The notes beneath the pieces were generated by a model, which worked only from the letters and a program-made list of their open reading frames with translations, made no database searches and had not been told where the DNA came from. DNA of 64,000 nucleotides from Arenicola marina (taxonomy: Eukaryota > Annelida > Polychaeta > Arenicolidae): positions 18,885,143 to 18,949,142 of the forward strand of contig OZ025265.1 of the NCBI GenBank assembly GCA_964019135.1, given 5' to 3'. The stretch's first letter is position 1, and the number at the start of each line of letters is the position of its first letter. Positions 61,301 through 64,000 of the stretch are shown one piece after another. The position numbers were made by a program, and so were the translations under genes.

Positions 61301-63777
61301 AACATATATACTGTCATATCAGGCGAATTAGTCTTTGTATGACACTCAGCATATATACTATAAGGCGAATTAGTCTTTGCATCATACACAGTATATATAC
61401 TATAAGGCGAATTAGTCTTTACATGACACACAGCTTATATACTATAAGGCGAATTAGTCTTTACATGACACACAGCTTATATACAATAAGGCGAATTAGT
61501 CTTTACATGACAAACAGCTTATATACTATAAGGCGAATTAGTCTTTACATGACACACAGCTTATATACTATAAGGCGAATTAGTCTTTACATGACACACA
61601 GCTTATATACTATAAGGCGAATTAGTCTTTGCATCATACACAGCAAATATGCTATAAGGCGAATTAGCGGTCTTTGCAAAAGGACAGGTACATCATTCAG
61701 TCCATATTCTCTCGACCGGAGATTAAGATGATAAGGATGATAATACACGGACAAAGATGATTATACACGGCAGATGGCTGGTCAGTCGAAAAGAAACAAC
61801 CGTGCATACACGGCTGCTTTTAATTTCTCATAAATTTGCACAAATGCAGGATTCAAAGGAAGCTAAATTGTCCTTATTACTTAAAATGTAATCAGCTTTT
61901 ATTGGACATTTGGATAATTTCATCATTCCAAATATCCATCGTCTTTCGCAGACGGACGGATGCCAAACCAAAAACCATCATTCCAAATATGCCACCTTAT
62001 TCGGATTTGCATCATTTAATTACATTAACTAATGTTAACAAATGTTAAGCATGTTTTTTAAACCTAACAAATTGTGTCCGCACTATTTTTAAAGTTTCTG
62101 TTTCATACTGAACTAACTAACTGAAACGATGTAATTGTTCATAAGAAGCACCAATTTCAATTTAACATAAATGTTTTATTATTTTAAATATTAACAATCT
62201 TCATTTTTATAAACCAGATAAATACTTACTTGCAGAAGTTGTAGACAATGGCTTCGAAGACTAGGACAGGTCCAGTGGAGCCCAGGAAGGTAAGAGGCTG
62301 GCCGCCAAACAGGTGGAAACACACGCCGGCGATGGCACCAGACACCAGACTCTCCATGGCCGCCTGGCGAAAGGGAGAACCAGCGTAATGACAAAGAGAT
62401 GGAAACACACGCCGGCGATGGCACCAGACACCAGGCTCTCCATGGCCGCCTGGTGAAAGGGGAAACCAGCGTAATATACAAACCGGTGGAAACACACGCC
62501 GGCGATGACACCACACACCAGGCTCTCCATGTCCGCCTGGTGAAAGGGGGAACCAGCGTAATGACAAAGAGATGGAAACACACGCCGGCGATGGCCCCAG
62601 ACACCAGGCTCTCCATGTCCGCCTGGTGAAAGGGGGAACCAGCGTAATATACAAACCGGTGGAAACACACGCCGGCGATGGCACCACACACCAGACTCTC
62701 CATGGCCGCCTGGCGAAAGGGGGAACCAGCGTAATGACAAAAAGGTGGAAACACACGCCGGTGATGGCACCAGACACCAGGCTCTCCATGTCCGCCTGGT
62801 GAAAGGGGGAACCAGCGTAATGACAAACAGGTGGAAACACACGCCGGTGATGGCACCAGTCACCAGGCTCTCCATGTCCGCCTGGTGAAAGGGGGAACCA
62901 GCGTAATGACAAACAGGTGGAAACACACGCCGGCGATGGCACCAGTCACCAGGCTCTCCATGTCCGCCTGGTGAAAGGGGGAACCAGCGTAATGACAAAC
63001 AGGTGGAAACACACGCCGGTGATGGCACCAGTCACCAGACTCTCCATGTCCGCCTGGTGAAAGGGGGAACCAGCGTAATGACAAAGAGGTGAAAACACAC
63101 GCCGGCGATGGCACCACACACCAGACTCTCCATGGCCGCCTAGTGAAAGGGGGAACCAGCTTAATGACAAACAGGTGGAAACACACGCCGGCGATGGCAC
63201 CACACACCAGACTCTCCATGTCCGCCTGGTGAAAGGGGGAACCAGCGTAATATACAAACCGGTGGAAACACACGCCGGCGATGGCACCCCACACCAGACT
63301 CTCCATGGCCGCCTGGTGAAAGGGGGAACCAGCGTAATGACAAAGAGATGGAAACACACGCCGGCGATGGCACCAGACACCAGGCTCTCCATGTCCGCCT
63401 AGTGAAAGGGGGAACCAGCGTAATGACAAACAGGTGGAAACACACGCCGGTGATGGCACCAGTCACCAGACTCTCCATAGCCGCCTGGTGAAAGGGGGAA
63501 CCAGCGTAATGACTTATGGAACAATGCATGGACTATATAGTATTGGTGAGATAGTGAAGCTGGCCGCCCCAAGCAGCACCCCTCAACCACACCCCAACTC
63601 ACCAGGTGGTTGTCGGTGGCCGCCCCCAGCAGCCCCCCGAAGGTGATGACGTTGGTGAGCGCCGCCAGGTAGAGGAATAGGAATGACCCCAGACACTGGA
63701 TGTGCAGCGAGTCCCGGAAGTCACTCAGGTACCACGCCCACTTCCGCTTGATGTCCATCACCAGACCGCCGAAGAGT
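46325..63777 (-). CDS. Na+-coupled bicarbonate transporter, SLC4 family (N-terminus outside window)
   Basis: Multi-pass plasma-membrane carrier moving Na+ with bicarbonate or carbonate. Minus exons: A 63777-63603, B 62363-62230, C 61181-60853, D 57341-57088, E 56743-56630, F 54780-54622, G 53797-53619, H 52576-52504, I 51057-50989, J 50561-50385, K 49454-49302, L 48142-47937, M 46445-46325. All phases agree, giving 713 C-terminal residues. Landmarks in order: [47 protein letters not shown], four loop cysteines (CQC, VCEE, GCDH) with four N-glycosylation sequons, [88 protein letters not shown] and C-terminal ETKA. FMDQQIT...INRKE marks the Na+-coupled branch (NBCe/NBCn/NDCBE), not the anion exchangers. 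C-terminal MSKTALW is closest to NBCn/NDCBE types. Confidence 0.93.
46640..47936 (-). repeat. 28-bp minisatellite copying the SLC4 exon L donor
   Basis: About 45 units. On the minus strand the unit is GGTGAGTGAAACAATGGCGC and TAGGCAAC, so most copies present G/GTGAGTG, a strong 5' splice site. The array starts exactly at the real donor (47936-47935). Four further copies of the exon end itself, CCACCTCAGGCATCG before GTGAGT, lie at about 47570, 47665, 47761 and 47868, and a decayed one at 46670. Confidence 0.95.
48206..48350. mobile_element. Poly-G MITE with CGGATC ends
   Basis: Left end GTCGGATCCAGA and right end TTGGATCTGCCCCTG, with G-tract and C-tract inside, in SLC4 intron K-L. Same layout as 49499-49657. 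Confidence 0.55.
48537..48792 (-). mobile_element. tRNA-derived SINE, family 2
   Basis: On minus the head contains CTATTGGGTAACGCG (A-box-like) and GCAGGGTTCGAATCCC (B-box). The body has GTGCAGGTAACATATTCC and GGAGACACATGGCTCCTC. It shares its far end with family 1 (GGTCATATCGCGACAA) but differs in the middle, so the two families are related by their tails. Confidence 0.75.
48805..49052 (-). mobile_element. tRNA-derived SINE, family 1
   Basis: The best preserved head: on minus GATAGCTCAGTTGGTTAGAG and GGTGGTTCGCGCCCTGC, then the usual body ending at GTCCTGAATATACAATCC. It lies directly next to the family-2 copy in SLC4 intron K-L. Confidence 0.88.
49222..49257 (-). mobile_element. SINE family 1 head fragment
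   Basis: Minus strand GCCGCCTCGATAGCTCATGG and GCTAGAGCGCTCGC: the first ~35 bp of the head only. It lies 45 bp from the donor of SLC4 exon K. Confidence 0.65.
49499..49657. mobile_element. Poly-G MITE with target-site duplication
   Basis: Inverted ends CAGGGCGGATCC and GGATCxGCCCCTG-type (right end GATCCGCCCCTG). It is flanked by a perfect 5-bp direct repeat CATAT (49494-49498 and 49658-49662). G-tracts lie in the middle. SLC4 intron J-K. Confidence 0.75.
49662..49882 (-). mobile_element. tRNA-derived SINE, family 2
   Basis: Minus strand carries GTGCGTGGTTCAAATCCC (B-box-like), CCTGTGCAAAGGTCGA-type and GGAGACATGGCTCCTC-type body elements. It lies immediately beside the poly-G MITE in SLC4 intron J-K. 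A short piece of the same body also occurs at 56345-56385. Confidence 0.65.
50035..50335. repeat. 11-bp GGACGTTACxT minisatellite
   Basis: About 27 units of GGACGTTACGT, GGACGTTACTT or GGACGTTACCT, just inside SLC4 intron J-K, 50 bp from the exon J donor. The third-position changes alternate irregularly. Open frames through it are artefacts. Confidence 0.92.
51400..52503 (-). repeat. 42-bp minisatellite copying the SLC4 exon H donor
   Basis: About 26 units of 39-43 bp. On minus: GTCAGTGTAATGAACAATAT, ACTGATGGTTACTTTGCTCA and AG. The first unit starts at the real donor (ATGCTGAAG/GTCAGTG at 52503-52502). Later units reproduce TGCTCAAG/GTCAGTG, i.e. the last eight exon bases plus donor. The unit at 52461 has lost the GT (CTCAGT), and the one at 52419 has GTAGGG. 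The first two units are exactly 42 bp and stop-free in the exon's frame. Confidence 0.95.
52650..52890. repeat. Dispersed repeat, relative of 42205-42500
   Basis: CGCCATCTTGGAAAAAGCCA and GACTGGCGCAA at the left and ACCCAGAATGCATAG at the right match the element at 42205. It lies in SLC4 intron G-H. Confidence 0.6.
53192..53480. repeat. Diverged ~68-bp repeats
   Basis: Four degenerate copies of CCTCAGACxTxxGAAAATAAATCACGTCTTAAAA-like sequence in SLC4 intron G-H, AT-rich, ending 140 bp before exon G. Confidence 0.6.
53805..54120. repeat. ~40-bp repeat carrying TGACGTCA sites
   Basis: Eight units of GTCACACGGTGACGTCATTA and CGTTGGGGAGxTAGGTGTCAT. Seven keep an intact TGACGTCA (consensus CRE/ATF site), one reads TGACGTAA. 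The array ends at the acceptor of SLC4 exon G. Confidence 0.88.
54400..54600. repeat. TA-rich tandem repeat
   Basis: ATATAGTTATATTAT-type 18- to 19-bp units in SLC4 intron F-G, ending about 20 bp from the exon F donor. No protein sense. Confidence 0.85.
54838..56095. repeat. 33-bp minisatellite in SLC4 intron E-F
   Basis: About 33 uniform copies of GGAAATCCCGAGGAAATATA and ATGGAAATCCCAT (subtypes CCATGG, CCATAG, TCCATGG, TCTATGG), with degenerate GGAAATAAATTAGAAATCTC copies to 56095. The unit is a multiple of three, so 300-400-codon open frames arise on both strands (for example an 11-residue [11 protein letters not shown] repeat on minus, plus an opposite NGNPxEIPRKY frame). Not copied from a splice junction. 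Confidence 0.96.
58470..58625. repeat. 26-bp minisatellite
   Basis: About six copies of CAGTATTACATACTGACCTG and ACC in SLC4 intron C-D. It leads into the larger 46-bp array. Confidence 0.88.
58770..60850 (-). repeat. 46-bp minisatellite starting at the SLC4 exon C donor
   Basis: About 45 units. On plus: CACACCCAGACCCCACACCG, ACCTCAACCCGACCCACAAA and GGGGGC. On minus each has GAGGTCGGTGTGGGG, similar to the real exon C donor AAG/GTCAGTGTGGG at 60852. A distinct subtype (ACATCTACCTCATCCCAACC) forms a homogeneous block at 60270-60780. A multi-unit block around 59330-59460 recurs at about 60020-60150. Confidence 0.93.
61252..61720 (-). repeat. Two decayed copies of the SLC4 exon C start
   Basis: At 61252-61290 the minus strand repeats CTGATCCAG plus GACTACGGACTGATG, and at about 61676-61715 it repeats GAATATGGACTGAATGATGT and ACCTGTCCTTTTGC. 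Both correspond to the acceptor and first codons of exon C (CCTGATCCAG/GGAATACGGACTG, 61182). A 42-bp minisatellite lies between them. Confidence 0.8.
61325..61670. repeat. 42-bp minisatellite in SLC4 intron B-C
   Basis: Eight copies of GGCGAATTAGTCTTTACATG, ACACACAGCTTATATACTAT and AA, enclosed by the two decayed exon C start copies. Confidence 0.92.
62364..63515 (-). repeat. 86/87-bp minisatellite copying the SLC4 exon B acceptor
   Basis: Thirteen tandem copies plus the real exon start. On minus each unit has GCTGGTTCCCCCTTTCACCA, then G/GCGGCCATGGAGAGTCTGGT and GTGCCATCGCCGGCGTGTGT TTCCACC: a pyrimidine tract, an AG acceptor and the first 18 codons of exon B ([18 protein letters not shown]). 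Copies alternate 86 and 87 bp, i.e. a 173-bp dimer. The array fills nearly the whole intron A-B. Confidence 0.96.
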
Positions 63778-64000
63778 CTTAAGATAATGATAATAATAAT
63801 AATAATAACAATATTAAAATATATAATTAAATGTATATAACAAAATGAACTTAAATACAAATTAAATTTAAACTGTAAAAAAATAGAAATACAAAATTAA
63901 ATTGAAAAACAACAAAAATAAAATAAAAAACAAATTGAAAAACAAAAAAAATAGAATAAAAAACAAATTGAAATACAAAATTAATTCTAAATACAAAATT
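63778..64000 (-). other. SLC4 intron, AT-rich, to window edge
   Basis: Upstream of SLC4 exon A on the minus strand. Simple (ATT)n and A-rich AAAATACAAATTGAAA-like sequence only; no exon seen. The N-terminal cytoplasmic domain of the transporter must be encoded to the right of the window. Confidence 0.8.

Overview
This is eukaryotic, animal DNA. It holds intron-rich genes with GT-AG introns, tRNA-derived SINEs, MITEs and an unusual load of minisatellites; there are no bacterial-type operons. Four protein genes can be rebuilt exon by exon by following reading phase across splice sites. They are a mitotic B-type (B3-like) cyclin (+, coding 7147-10765), an MCRS1 orthologue (-, 12816-18517, 3' part not found), a DNAJB11/ERdj3 orthologue (+, coding 22902-31508, 358 aa) and the C-terminal 713 residues of a Na+-coupled SLC4 bicarbonate transporter (-, 46325-63777, N-terminus beyond the window). 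The gene set and the minisatellites embedded in introns suggest an invertebrate deuterostome, and my best guess is a lancelet (Branchiostoma). That guess is an inference; a mollusc or another invertebrate is not excluded.

Layout: 1-2590 is a 30-bp satellite. 2591-6560 is repeat-rich intergenic DNA. 6565-10976 is the cyclin gene, with a CCAAT/E2F/TATA promoter and a poly(A) signal. 10977-12815 is intergenic DNA with a 200-N gap. 12816-18517 is MCRS1. 18518-22860 is intergenic and holds a long fold-back element and a 28-bp palindrome. 22902-31508 is DNAJB11, with a duplicated (mutually exclusive) exon and an ER-stress element in intron 1. 31509-35877 is its 3' flank, with two minisatellites. 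35880-39680 is a 33-bp satellite. 39681-46324 is intergenic DNA or a long 3' UTR. 46325-63777 is the SLC4 gene. 63778-64000 is AT-rich intron.

The four genes form no pathway; each is a separate housekeeping-type gene. What unites the window is a structural habit. In MCRS1, DNAJB11 and SLC4, minisatellite units repeatedly contain a splice junction: the last bases of an exon plus its 5' splice site, or a 3' splice site plus the first bases of the exon. The flanking intron therefore carries up to dozens of copies of that junction. I count six such junction arrays (units of 28, 31, 42, 46, 82 and 86-87 bp), a pair of decayed exon-start copies, and one whole-exon duplication. Some arrays would keep the reading frame if downstream copies were used (82 bp in MCRS1, the first 42-bp units in SLC4); others would shift it. 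This is the most interesting feature of the window.
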